Positions 56,848-64,000 of a stretch of DNA of 64,000 bases are shown here, in pieces. Below the pieces are notes generated by a model. The model was not told where the DNA came from, did not search any database, and worked only from the letters and a program-made list of their open reading frames with translations. The DNA is from Glycomyces niveus. GTDB lineage: Bacteria; Actinomycetota; Actinomycetes; Mycobacteriales; Micromonosporaceae. The position numbers and the translations under genes are program-made. The stretch lies in contig NZ_JAGFNP010000002.1 of the NCBI RefSeq assembly GCF_017592475.1, forward strand, positions 273,135 through 337,134, read 5' to 3'. Every line of letters starts with the position of its first letter. Positions within the stretch are counted from its first letter, which is position 1.

Positions 56848-57498
56848 TCAGCCGGTGGCGAGTTTGGCGGCGAAGGCGATCATGACCGCGCCGACCACGC
56901 CGTTGCCCGCCGCGGCGAGGCGCCGGCGGCGGCGGAAGGTCTGGGCCAGGCCGTCGCCGGCGACGATGAGGGTCGAGAGGTACACCATCGAGCAGCATTG
57001 CAGGATCACGAACAGCACGCCGTAGCTCAGCACCGGCCACGCATAGGCCGGGTCCACGAACTGCACGAAGAACGCCACGAAGAACAGGATCGCCTTCGGG
57101 TTCAACAGGCTCGCGATGAGCGCCCGCACGAACGGCCGCTCGTTCGCGCCGCCCGTCTCGACCGCCTTCGCCGCCACCGGGTCCCCGCGCCGCGCCGCGC
57201 GCCAGGCCTTCCAGCCCCCGCGCAGCAGCCCGAACGCCAAGAACCCCAGATACGCCACGCCCGCCCAGCGCACCAGGTTGTACAGCACCGGCGACGCCGC
57301 GAACATCGAAGCGAGCCCGGCCGCCGAAGCGACCATCAGCACCGAGTCGCCGAGGAACACCCCTGCGGCCGCCTGGAACCCGGCCCTTCGCCCCCTCCGC
57401 GACGCCACCGACAGCACGTACAGCGAGTTCGGTCCCGGCAGCAGGATGATGAGCACGGTGGCGACGACATAGGTCCACAGGTCGACGGTGCCGAACAC
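56848..57498 (-). CDS. LysE-family amino-acid exporter
   Basis: LysE/RhtB-type exporter of 216 residues with six hydrophobic segments. The family signature ILLPGPNSLYVLSVASRRGR lies near residues 17-36, AAGVFLGDSVLMVASAAGLA follows, and the second conserved block LLNPKAILFFVAFFVQFVD is near residue 135. Such proteins export basic or hydrophobic amino acids; the substrate here is unknown. The GTG at 57498 follows GAGAGGAA; the longer frame is unsupported. The gene is flanked by inverted copies of a CATGTGACAT repeat. Confidence 0.88.
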   Translation of the reverse strand: MFGTVDLWTYVVATVLIILLPGPNSLYVLSVASRRGRRAGFQAAAGVFLGDSVLMVASAAGLASMFAASPVLYNLVRWAGVAYLGFLAFGLLRGGWKAWRAARRGDPVAAKAVETGGANERPFVRALIASLLNPKAILFFVAFFVQFVDPAYAWPVLSYGVLFVILQCCSMVYLSTLIVAGDGLAQTFRRRRRLAAAGNGVVGAVMIAFAAKLATG

Positions 57499-57813
57499 GG
57501 GCGGTTCCTCTCGAAGCGAGGGGGAGCGGCGGGGGAGCGGCGCTCCGAAACCACGCCAGTCTATGGCCGCGCGGGCCGCACCGGCAAGCGCGATCGGGCC
57601 GCGCTCGGCCGGACCGCCGAGTGCGATCCGGCGCGACCGGTCGAACCGCGACGCTCGACGCTGGTCGCCCGAGCGGACGACGGCATGTGACATGTCACGG
57701 GTCATATAGCACTGTCCCGCCCGGCCGGCGGGGACCGGCCGAACCGCCGTGGGGGCGCGCCCGAGCGGACGCGGCGGCATGTGACATATCACCGGTCACA
57801 TGGCACCGTCCGC
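57499..57813. repeat. Gene-free region with a 54-bp direct repeat
   Basis: The 315 bp between the LysE and TetR genes hold no credible gene. Two direct repeats, 57667-57720 and 57759-57813, share GCCCGAGCGGACG, then CATGTGACAT(G/A)TCAC(C/G)GGT (57684-57702 and 57778-57796), then CAT-rich and GTCC segments. Copy 1 of the core (56798-56816) is inverted. The centre GTGACATGTCAC is a perfect palindrome in copies 1 and 2, so these may be protein-binding sites or relics of a small mobile repeat. Confidence 0.55.
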
Positions 57814-58488
57814 CTAGGCGCCACCCGCACGGCGCTGGCGCGCCATGCCGCGGATCAGCGCCTTCGGCGTCGGCGCGGGCGGCAGCGGCTCCGACCCGCT
57901 CTCCGAGAACGCCCGCAGCAGGTGGCCCACCAGCCGCCGCGACGCCTCCGGCGCCGCGTCGCCCGTCGCATTGAGCACGCCCGCGTTGGCCATCAACAGG
58001 ATCGGCAGGTCGTCGGGGGAGAAGTCCTCGCGCAGCCGCCCCTCCCGCTTCGCCCGCCGGATCAGGTCCGTGAACGCCTCGTACGCCTCTTGGCGCTGGC
58101 GTTCCATGCCCTTCGCCGACCCGTAGTTCATGGTCAGTACCTCGGCGAACCCGCGGTTCGACGCCTGCAGGGCGCACAGGGTCTCGACGTAGCCCCGGAA
58201 CCCCTCCCAGGCGCTCTCCGCGTCGCGCGCGGCCACCGCGCCGTCGCGGCACTGCCGCATCGCATCTTCGAACACCGCCGCGATCAGGTCCATGCGGGTG
58301 GGGAACCGGCGGAAGAGCGTCGCGATACCGACCCCGGCGGCCCGCGCGATGCCCGCCATCGAGGCGTTCAGCCCCTCGCGCCGGTAGACCTGGCGCGCGG
58401 CCTCGATGATCCGGTCGCGGTTCTGCTCGGCGTCGCTGCGCAGCCGCCGCACCCGCTTGCACACGCCGCTCTCTGAGCTCGGTTCCAT
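57814..58488 (-). CDS. TetR-family transcriptional regulator
   Basis: Repressor of 224 residues. Residues about 18-65 form the helix-turn-helix (NRDRIIEAARQVYRREGLNA, MAGIARAAGVGIATLFRRFP). The C-terminal ligand domain is all helical. The N-terminal Cys/Arg-rich tail is short. Two operators lie between it and the divergent DoxX-like gene, so it most likely represses that gene and itself. The inducer is not predictable. The final 40 residues include a proline-rich linker. Confidence 0.9.
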   Translation of the reverse strand: MEPSSESGVCKRVRRLRSDAEQNRDRIIEAARQVYRREGLNASMAGIARAAGVGIATLFRRFPTRMDLIAAVFEDAMRQCRDGAVAARDAESAWEGFRGYVETLCALQASNRGFAEVLTMNYGSAKGMERQRQEAYEAFTDLIRRAKREGRLREDFSPDDLPILLMANAGVLNATGDAAPEASRRLVGHLLRAFSESGSEPLPPAPTPKALIRGMARQRRAGGA

Positions 58489-58502
58489 CCCGACATCCTA
58501 AC

Positions 58503-58570
58503 CAAGTGGAATGACCTATCCACTTGTGTTGTTACACTGGCGTCGATTAACGGATAGGCCGCTCCACTTA
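58503..58570. promoter_or_regulatory. Two TetR operators
   Basis: CAAGTGGA (58503-58510) and TCCACTTG (58519-58526) are perfect arms of operator 1. Operator 2 (58547-58570) reads AAGTGGAGCGGCCTATCC in reverse, sharing AAGTGGA-N2-G-N-CCTATCC with operator 1. They lie 44 bp apart between the TetR gene and the DoxX-like gene. Confidence 0.7.
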
Positions 58571-58608
58571 CGGGGCGGCCCCATCATTGCCCAAGGAGAT
58601 CCGCCCCC

Positions 58609-58980
58609 GTGAACGTGTTCCTCTGGATCCTGCAAGGCCTGCTGGCCGCCGCCTTCCTCGCCGCCGGCGTCATGAAGGCCACCCAGCCGAAAGCAAAGCT
58701 CGCCCCGAACATGCCGTGGGTCGACGACTTCCCGCTCGGGACGGTCAAACTCGTCGGCGTGTCGCAGATCGCCGCCGCCTTCGGCCTCGTCCTGCCCGCC
58801 CTCACCGGCATCGCGGTGATCCTCACCCCGCTCGCCGCCGTCGGCCTCGGCGTGATCATGGTCCTTGCCGGGGCCTACCACCTCCGCAAGGGCGAGTACC
58901 GGTCCATCGGCGTAAACGCCGTGTTCCTCGCCCTCGCCGCCGTCGTCGCCTGGGGCCGCTTCGGCCCCTACGCCTTCTAA
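58609..58980 (+). CDS. DoxX-family membrane protein
   Basis: Membrane protein of 123 residues with four hydrophobic segments. ILQGLLAAAFLAAGVMKATQ and LVGVSQIAAAFGLVLPALTG are the DoxX halves. The GTG start has AAGGAGAT upstream. It is divergent from the TetR gene and covered by two operator sites, suggesting induction by a toxic or redox compound. It is unlike the other DoxX-like protein (51432-51875) in sequence detail and shorter. Confidence 0.88.
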   Translation: MNVFLWILQGLLAAAFLAAGVMKATQPKAKLAPNMPWVDDFPLGTVKLVGVSQIAAAFGLVLPALTGIAVILTPLAAVGLGVIMVLAGAYHLRKGEYRSIGVNAVFLALAAVVAWGRFGPYAF

Positions 58981-59058
58981 CCCGGCTCCGCGGACGGCGA
59001 AGGCCGTGCCGCCCGGTCCTCCGCCTCCCGGTCTCGACCCGGTGGGCTGCTTCGGACC

Positions 59059-59075
59059 GGACGGCGCGGCCGTCC
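59059..59075 (-). terminator. Terminator after galactanase gene
   Basis: GGACGGC (59059-59065) pairs with GCCGTCC (59069-59075), loop GCG. It lies 13 bp beyond the minus-strand GH53 stop. Confidence 0.55.
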
Positions 59076-59087
59076 TCGCAGGGGTGT

Positions 59088-60221
59088 CTACAGGCCGCCG
59101 AGCGTCCGCAGGCCGGGGAGCGCCCTGTCGTCGAAGTCGAACAGCGCCTGGTTCTCCCAGCCGTTGCCGCTGGACGGGTCGGCCGGGTCCCAGCCGGCGC
59201 CCGCGACGGCGGTCCAGGTGGCCTCCCACCAGAACAGGCCCTTGCCGAGCCCGTTCGGGACGGCCTTGACGACGTCCGCGATCGCCTCGATCCAGTACGA
59301 CTGGTGCTCCGGGCTCGACGGGTACCCGGGCACCGGCTCGGGGTCGGTCATGATGTTCCCGAACCCGTCCGAGTCCTCGGTGGTGAACGGGTACGCGGTC
59401 TCGACCACGTACAGCGGCTTGCCGTACCGGGTCGCGAGATCGTCGAGGTTCGCCGCGAGTCCGGAGAGCTCGCCGTGCCAGTACGGGTAGAACGAGGCGC
59501 CGATGGCGTCGAACGGCACGCCGTTGGCCACCGCGTTGTCGAAGAACCACTGGAACGCGCCGCTGTTGCCGCCCTCGGCGAGGTGCAGGATCTTCTGCGC
59601 CCCGGGGAGGACGTCGGCGACGGCGTCGCAGCCGGCCGTCAGCAGCCCGGCCATCTGCTCGAGCTGGTCCCAGCGCCCGTCGGGCCAGATGAACCCGCCG
59701 TTGGTCTCGTTGCCGACCTGGACGAGCCCGGGCTTGACGCCGGCGCTCTTCAACGCGCCGAGCACGTCCGCGGTGTGCTCGTACACCGCGGTCTTGAGGT
59801 CGGCGAAGCTCAGGCCCTCCCAGGCCGCGGGCTTGTACTGCTTGCCCGGGTCGGCCCACGTGTCCGAGTAGTGGAAGTCGACCAGGAGGTCCATTCCGGC
59901 CTTCTTGGCGCGCCGGCCGAGCTCGACGACCTGCGTCTTGGTGTTGTAGCCGTCGGCGGGGTCGACCCAGACCTTGGCGCGGATGCAGTTGAGGCCGCTC
60001 TCGGCGAGGATCTTGATCGCGTCGCCCCGGCGGCCGTCGGCGCGGCGGTAGACCGCGCCGAAGTCCTCGTTCTTGATCAGGCCGGAGATGTCGGCGCCGC
60101 GGACGAAGCCGGTGCCTGACGGCCGGGGGCGGCCTCCGGCGAACGCCGCGGTGGTCGCGGTCGCGGCGGCGGCCCCGACGGCGGCCGCACCGGCGGCGGC
60201 GATCGCGGTTCTGCGTCTCAT
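59088..60221 (-). CDS. GH53 arabinogalactan endo-1,4-beta-galactanase (copy 1)
   Basis: Secreted enzyme of 377 residues. The N-terminus MRRRTAIAAAGAAAVGAAAA is Tat-like, giving a mature TIM barrel from about residue 38. The acid/base Glu172 is in VQVGNETNGG and the nucleophile Glu274 is in YVVETAYPF, with DFHYSDTWADPG and YPYWHG as substrate-subsite signatures. It cuts internal beta-1,4 bonds of type I arabinogalactan. It is closely related to the next gene (371 residues), 90 bp away, and probably came from tandem duplication. Together with GH42 it forms a galactan operon read from 63476 downward. Confidence 0.93.
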   Translation of the reverse strand: MRRRTAIAAAGAAAVGAAAATATTAAFAGGRPRPSGTGFVRGADISGLIKNEDFGAVYRRADGRRGDAIKILAESGLNCIRAKVWVDPADGYNTKTQVVELGRRAKKAGMDLLVDFHYSDTWADPGKQYKPAAWEGLSFADLKTAVYEHTADVLGALKSAGVKPGLVQVGNETNGGFIWPDGRWDQLEQMAGLLTAGCDAVADVLPGAQKILHLAEGGNSGAFQWFFDNAVANGVPFDAIGASFYPYWHGELSGLAANLDDLATRYGKPLYVVETAYPFTTEDSDGFGNIMTDPEPVPGYPSSPEHQSYWIEAIADVVKAVPNGLGKGLFWWEATWTAVAGAGWDPADPSSGNGWENQALFDFDDRALPGLRTLGGL

Positions 60222-60311
60222 GTGGAGTACTCCTTCGACAGAGGGGGATTCAGGGGAGGCGGGCCGGACCGCCGAGTGCGGTGCGGGGTCCGGCCGCCGA
60301 AGGGGGAGTGC

Positions 60312-61427
60312 TTACAGGGTGCCGAGGGTCTTCAGCGCCGGAGCCGCTTTCCACGCGAAGTCGAACAGGGCTTGGTTCTCCCAGCCGTTCTTGCTGTTCG
60401 GGTCGTAGGGGTCCCAGCCGTTGCCCGCGACGGCGGTCCAGGTGGCCTCCCACCAGAACACGCCCGCGCCCCGGCCGTTCGGCACCGCCTTCACGACGTT
60501 CGCGATCGCGGTGAGCATGTTCGACTGGCCGGTGTAGCTGGCCGGGTAGCCCGCGACCGGGGTCGCGGCGCTGATGATGTTGCCGAACCCGTCGCGGTCG
60601 CCGGGGTTGAACGGGTACGCGGTCTCGACCACGTAGACGGGCTTGCCGTACCGCGAGGCCATGTCGTTGAGGTTGGACTGGAGTCCGGCCAGGGAGCCGT
60701 GCCAGTACGGGTAGTAAGAGGCGCCGATGGCGTCCCAGGTGACGCCGCGGGCCTTCATCTCGTCGAAGAACCAGCGGAACACCGAGTTGTTGCCGCCCTC
60801 GGCGAGGTGCAGCATGACCTTCGCGGCCGGCACGGTCGCGCGCACGGCGTTCGCGCCGGAGATGAGGAACTGCGCGAGGTTGTCGAGCTGGTCGTAGCGG
60901 CCGGTGGGCCACAGCATCCCGCCGTTGAGCTCGTTGCCGACCTGCACCATCTGCGGGGCCGCGCCCGCGGCGACCATGGCGCCCAACACGTCCGCGGTGT
61001 GGTTGTAGACCGCGGTCTTGAGCTGCGCGACGCTGTAGTCCGCCCAGGCCGCGGGCTTGGTCTGCGCGCCCGGGTCGGCCCAGGTGTCGGTGTAGTGGAA
61101 GTCGACGAGGACGTTCATCCCGGCGGCGCGGGCGCGCTTGGCGACGTTCACGACGTGGGTCTTGTTGTTGTAGCCGTCGGCGGGGTTGACCCAGACCTTG
61201 AGGCGGATCCAGTTGACGCCGCTCTTCTGGAGGATCCAGATCGCGTCCTCCTTCCAGCCGTCGGCCCACATGTACACGCCGCCCTTGGCTTCGGACTTGG
61301 CGAGGCTGGAGATGTCGGCGCCGCGCGCGAACGCGGTCTGGGCCTGGGCGGACTCGGCGGCCCCGAGCGCCAGGGCCGGCGCGGTGAGGGCCGCGACGGC
61401 GGTCGTGAGGGCTGTCCTTCGCTTCAT
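60312..61427 (-). CDS. GH53 arabinogalactan endo-1,4-beta-galactanase (copy 2)
   Basis: Secreted galactanase of 371 residues with a Sec-type signal (MKRRTALTTAVAALTAPALA ... SAQAQ). Acid/base Glu166 is in VQVGNELNGG and nucleophile Glu268 is in YVVETAYPF. It is well conserved with copy 1 along the barrel but has a different signal peptide and many loop changes, so the copies may prefer different branching. ATG 61427 follows GAAGGA; a GTG three codons earlier is the alternative. A 69-bp gap separates it from the beta-galactosidase gene; no terminator is seen, so the three genes are probably cotranscribed. Confidence 0.93.
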   Translation of the reverse strand: MKRRTALTTAVAALTAPALALGAAESAQAQTAFARGADISSLAKSEAKGGVYMWADGWKEDAIWILQKSGVNWIRLKVWVNPADGYNNKTHVVNVAKRARAAGMNVLVDFHYTDTWADPGAQTKPAAWADYSVAQLKTAVYNHTADVLGAMVAAGAAPQMVQVGNELNGGMLWPTGRYDQLDNLAQFLISGANAVRATVPAAKVMLHLAEGGNNSVFRWFFDEMKARGVTWDAIGASYYPYWHGSLAGLQSNLNDMASRYGKPVYVVETAYPFNPGDRDGFGNIISAATPVAGYPASYTGQSNMLTAIANVVKAVPNGRGAGVFWWEATWTAVAGNGWDPYDPNSKNGWENQALFDFAWKAAPALKTLGTL

Positions 61428-61496
61428 TGCGATCACGTCCTTCAGAGGTGGGTCTTGCTTGGGGGGTGGCGGCCCCGTGCGGGGCCGCCTCGGGCG

Positions 61497-63476
61497 CTAG
61501 GAGTGCGCGAGGATGACGACCTCTCCGGCGGGTACCGGGACGCCGCTCTCGTAGGCGGCGCCGGTGAGGGCGTCGGTGCCCCGGAGGTCCGGGACGTGCT
61601 GGTCCTGACCGGTGTGGTTGATCAGGAAACTCAAGGGGCCGCGGCGGACCGCTTCGAGCCCGTCCGGGAGGCCCTGCGGCCGTTCGACTCCGGCCGTGTC
61701 GAGCACTTCAGCGAGGAGCTCGCGCAGGCCGGTCGCGTCGTCGAGCGCGGTCGCGGCGTACCAGGCGGTGCCCGCGCCGACGCGGTTGCGGGTGATCGCG
61801 GGGCGGCCCGCGTCGGGCCCGTCCGCGAAGGCCGCCAAGACTTCGGCGCCGTCGAGGCGCACGTGCTCGGACCAGATGCGGCCGACCGGGCCGGAGGCCG
61901 AGCCCGGCGCCAGGGAGGTGAGGGCGAGCCGGGCGCCCTCGTGGACGGGGTGGAACTCCTCGACCCACAGGCCGAGGGTCGCCCGCAGCACGGAGGCGTG
62001 CGCGCCGGGGTGGACGGCGTCGTGCTCGTCGACGATCCCCGAGAAGTAGGAGACGAGCAGGTGGCCGCCGCCTTCGACGTACCCCTGCAGGTTCTTCGCC
62101 GCCGCGGCGGTGAGCAGGTACGAGGAGGGCGCGATCACGGCCTTGTAGCGGCCGAGGTCGGCCTCGGGGTGGGCGAAGTCGACGGTGACGTGCTGCTTCC
62201 ACAGCGACCCGTAGTAGGCCTCCACGCGCTCGCGGAACTCGAGCTCCACCGAAGGGCGCCATTCGAGTTCGAGCGCCCACCAGGACTCCCAGTCCCACAG
62301 GACCGCGACGTCGGCGTGCACGTCCGCGCCGACCACGCCGGCGATCTTCCCGAGATCGCGGCCGAGGGCCACCACGTCGCGCCACACCTGGGTGTCGGTG
62401 CCGCCGTGGGGGAGCATCGCGGAGTGGAACTTCTCGGACCCGGCGCGGGAGGCCCGCCACTGGAAGAACATGAGGCCGTCGGCGCCGCGCGCCACGTGCG
62501 AGAGGGAGTTGCGGCGCAGTTCGCCGGGGGTCTTGGCGATGTTGCGCGGCTGCCAGTTCACCGCGGAGGTGGAGTGCTCCATGATCATCCACGGGCCGCC
62601 GGCGACGGCGCGGGTGAGGTCGGCGCTCATGGCGAGCTCGATCTCGTGCTCCTCGCGCTCGGCGATGAGGTAGTGGTTGTTGGAGACGACGTCCACGTGC
62701 TCGGCCCAGCGGAAGTAGTCCATGTCCTTGCAGTTGGGCACCATGAAGTTCGTGGTCGCGGGGGCCTGCGAGTACCGGGCGATGATGTCGCGCTGGAGCT
62801 TGTAGTTGGCGATGTGCGCGTCGTTGGAGAAGCGCATCCAGTCGAGCCGCAGGGCGGGGTTGACGCCGGGCGGGGCGATCGCGGGGGCCTCGACCTGGTC
62901 GAAGTCGCGGTAGGTCAGACCCCAGAAGGCGGTGCCCCAGGCCTCGTTGAGGGCGTCCACGTCGCCGTACCTGTCGGCGAGCCAGCGGCGGAAGTGGGCG
63001 GCGGAGACCTCGCAGTAGCACTGGACGTTGGCCCAGCCGTACTCATTGTGCAGGTGCCACATCTCGACGGCGGGGTGCGTGCCGTAGCGGGCCGCCAGCT
63101 GCTCCACGATGGACGCGCACGCGTCGCTGTAGACCGGGTGCGAGGGGCACACGCCGTGGCGCGAGCCCGCGGCCATGGCGCGGCCCTCGAAGTCGACGAG
63201 GCGGATCTCGGGGTGGGCGCGGCGCAGCCACGAGGGCGGGGCGGCGGTGGGGGTGCCGAGGTCGACGCCGATGCCGTTGCCGTGCAGCAGGTCGACGACC
63301 TTGTCCAGGCCGGTCCAATCGTATTCGCCGGGGGCGGGTTCGATGAGGCCCCAGTTGAAGATGCCGAGGCTGACGAGGTTCACTCCCGCCTCGCGCATGA
63401 GGCGGACGTCCTCGTGCCAGACCTCCTCGGGCCACTGTTCGGGGTTGTAGTCGCCTCCGTAGCGAATGGTCTGCAC
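61497..63476 (-). CDS. GH42 beta-galactosidase
   Basis: Beta-galactosidase of 659 residues with no signal peptide, hence intracellular. The acid/base Glu145 is in WHLHNEYGWANV and the nucleophile Glu300 is in MIMEHSTSAVNW. Cys110, Cys153 and Cys155 may form part of the family's zinc site. The trimerisation and beta domains follow from about residue 395. It would hydrolyse galacto-oligosaccharides released by the two GH53 galactanases and imported by the ABC transporter whose binding protein starts at 63754. The GTG start has AGGAGA upstream. A LacI-type operator lies 34 bp upstream. Confidence 0.93.
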   Translation of the reverse strand: MQTIRYGGDYNPEQWPEEVWHEDVRLMREAGVNLVSLGIFNWGLIEPAPGEYDWTGLDKVVDLLHGNGIGVDLGTPTAAPPSWLRRAHPEIRLVDFEGRAMAAGSRHGVCPSHPVYSDACASIVEQLAARYGTHPAVEMWHLHNEYGWANVQCYCEVSAAHFRRWLADRYGDVDALNEAWGTAFWGLTYRDFDQVEAPAIAPPGVNPALRLDWMRFSNDAHIANYKLQRDIIARYSQAPATTNFMVPNCKDMDYFRWAEHVDVVSNNHYLIAEREEHEIELAMSADLTRAVAGGPWMIMEHSTSAVNWQPRNIAKTPGELRRNSLSHVARGADGLMFFQWRASRAGSEKFHSAMLPHGGTDTQVWRDVVALGRDLGKIAGVVGADVHADVAVLWDWESWWALELEWRPSVELEFRERVEAYYGSLWKQHVTVDFAHPEADLGRYKAVIAPSSYLLTAAAAKNLQGYVEGGGHLLVSYFSGIVDEHDAVHPGAHASVLRATLGLWVEEFHPVHEGARLALTSLAPGSASGPVGRIWSEHVRLDGAEVLAAFADGPDAGRPAITRNRVGAGTAWYAATALDDATGLRELLAEVLDTAGVERPQGLPDGLEAVRRGPLSFLINHTGQDQHVPDLRGTDALTGAAYESGVPVPAGEVVILAHS

Positions 63477-63509
63477 CGTGTCTCCTGTGAGGTTCCTTGC
63501 ATCAATGCC

Positions 63510-63523
63510 TGTGAACGTGCACA
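63510..63523. promoter_or_regulatory. LacI-type operator before GH42 gene
   Basis: TGTGAACGTGCACA is a near-perfect dyad with a central ACGT. It matches TGTAAACGTTCACA at 63670-63683; both fit the consensus TGTGAACGTTCACA typical of LacI-family regulators. Confidence 0.6.
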
Positions 63524-63669
63524 GTACTCGACATGCGGCAATGACGCAACCTGAGGTTCTGTCGATGGTCGTTTCAAAATTGTGATCGTTTCATGAAGAA
63601 TCTTTGCTCTAAAAGCCGACATTAGGCGCATTACTTGGTTGCTAAGTGGGTGATGAGTCGCTAGATTCG

Positions 63670-63683
63670 TGTAAACGTTCACA
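63670..63683. promoter_or_regulatory. LacI-type operator before sugar-binding lipoprotein gene
   Basis: TGTAAACGTTCACA lies 70 bp upstream of the lipoprotein start. With the site at 63510-63523 it brackets the AT-rich 277-bp divergent promoter region, which holds no other gene. Confidence 0.6.
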
Positions 63684-63753
63684 GCCCGGTGGCGCGACTC
63701 ATACGCCCCAGCGCCGCAGCGGGCCCCACCACTCACCGAGACAAGGACTTGAC

Positions 63754-64000
63754 ATGCGCAGCAACGGTGCTCACGCGGGACCCTCCATGAACCGCCGCAA
63801 CCTCCTCGCCCTCGGCGGCGGCGTGGCCGCGGCCGGTGCCCTCGCCGCCTGCGGCGGCCCCGAGGAAGACGAGAACACCCAGAGCGGCGGCCTCGAGTGG
63901 GACGCCGACGCCCAGCAGTACGTGATGGAGGAGGACGTCGCCTCCGGCAAGGCCGCCCTCAAGGTCTGGTTCGAGACCGACACCGTCGCCGAGGCGATGA
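63754..64000 (+). CDS. ABC sugar-binding lipoprotein, N-terminal part
   Basis: The reading frame runs off the window after 82 codons. It begins MRSNGAHAGPSMNRRNLLAL, has a twin-arginine-like RR and the lipobox LAAC, then an acidic linker and LKVWFETDTVAEAM, the typical first strand of maltose/oligosaccharide-binding proteins. AAGGA precedes the ATG at 63754; a second ATG at 63787 is an alternative. It is divergent from the GH42 gene with matching LacI-type operators, so it very probably binds galacto-oligosaccharides for an ABC importer encoded beyond the window. Confidence 0.8.
   Translation, partial: MRSNGAHAGPSMNRRNLLALGGGVAAAGALAACGGPEEDENTQSGGLEWDADAQQYVMEEDVASGKAALKVWFETDTVAEAM

Noticed and set aside
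57667..57813. Two direct repeats considered as a short CRISPR array
   Set aside because: Only two degenerate copies with no regular spacers and no cas genes nearby.
63477..63753. AT-rich divergent region considered as a possible small RNA or extra gene
   Set aside because: It contains two LacI-type operators and promoter-like sequence but no stable hairpin or frame with a start signal.

Overview
This window is very GC-rich. Its many GTG (and one TTG) starts, 4-bp ATGA/GTGA operon overlaps, KdpDE, Tat-type signals, TIGR03086 and WYL proteins, and isolated EgtA all point to a high-GC actinobacterium. Glycomycetaceae or a related soil actinomycete is my guess, but nothing here fixes the genus. 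I saw no rRNA, tRNA, CRISPR array, insertion sequence or prophage. It reads as ordinary chromosome rich in transport, redox and polysaccharide-degradation genes. Almost every long reading frame antisense to the listed genes is a GC-driven shadow.

Layout. 0-2.1 kb: potassium transporter Kup beside a 23-base C run at the window edge. 2.3-4.7 kb: an operon of luciferase-like monooxygenase, MarR regulator and FMN reductase. 4.7-11.6 kb: a small acidic protein and redox, kinase-like and export genes, several with clear operators. 11.7-22.1 kb: a sulfur island with two sulfonate-type ABC transporters, an FMN monooxygenase, two flavin reductases, an orphan winged-helix regulator and egtA. 22.2-24.7 kb: a family 8 polysaccharide lyase. 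24.7-29 kb: kdpE-kdpD and uppP. 29-46.4 kb: single genes and divergent regulator/target pairs (VOC with a WYL regulator, MarR with MFS), a subtilisin-like protease without a signal peptide, twin metallo-hydrolases, and a two-component system divergent from an ABC-2 exporter. 46.6-58.9 kb: a GH62 arabinofuranosidase, a sulfotransferase, DoxX, MMPL, AI-2E, truncated globin and LysE genes, and a TetR/DoxX pair. 59-64 kb: an arabinogalactan locus with two GH53 galactanases, a GH42 beta-galactosidase and the start of a sugar-binding lipoprotein.

The most notable system is the control of the sulfur island. The six-gene operon 19825-14722 (minus strand) is preceded by a 27-codon leader peptide ending ...SALCPRMR. 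Its start codon lies 7 nt after a TANNNT -10 box, so its mRNA is probably leaderless. An 11-bp hairpin overlaps its stop codon, which suggests cysteine-responsive attenuation. A 19-bp element (TCCTA-N5-TCGATRGGA) lies over the promoters of this leader, of the orphan winged-helix regulator and of egtA. Two diverged, inverted copies precede the binding protein of the other sulfonate transporter. Together these suggest an undescribed local sulfur regulon with both transcriptional and attenuation control.

A second theme is compact promoter design. At least eight genes start 6-7 nt downstream of a -10-like hexamer, and many have perfect palindromes over those promoters. Starts given here were moved from the longest reading frame where a ribosome binding site or a leaderless promoter favoured a shorter one.
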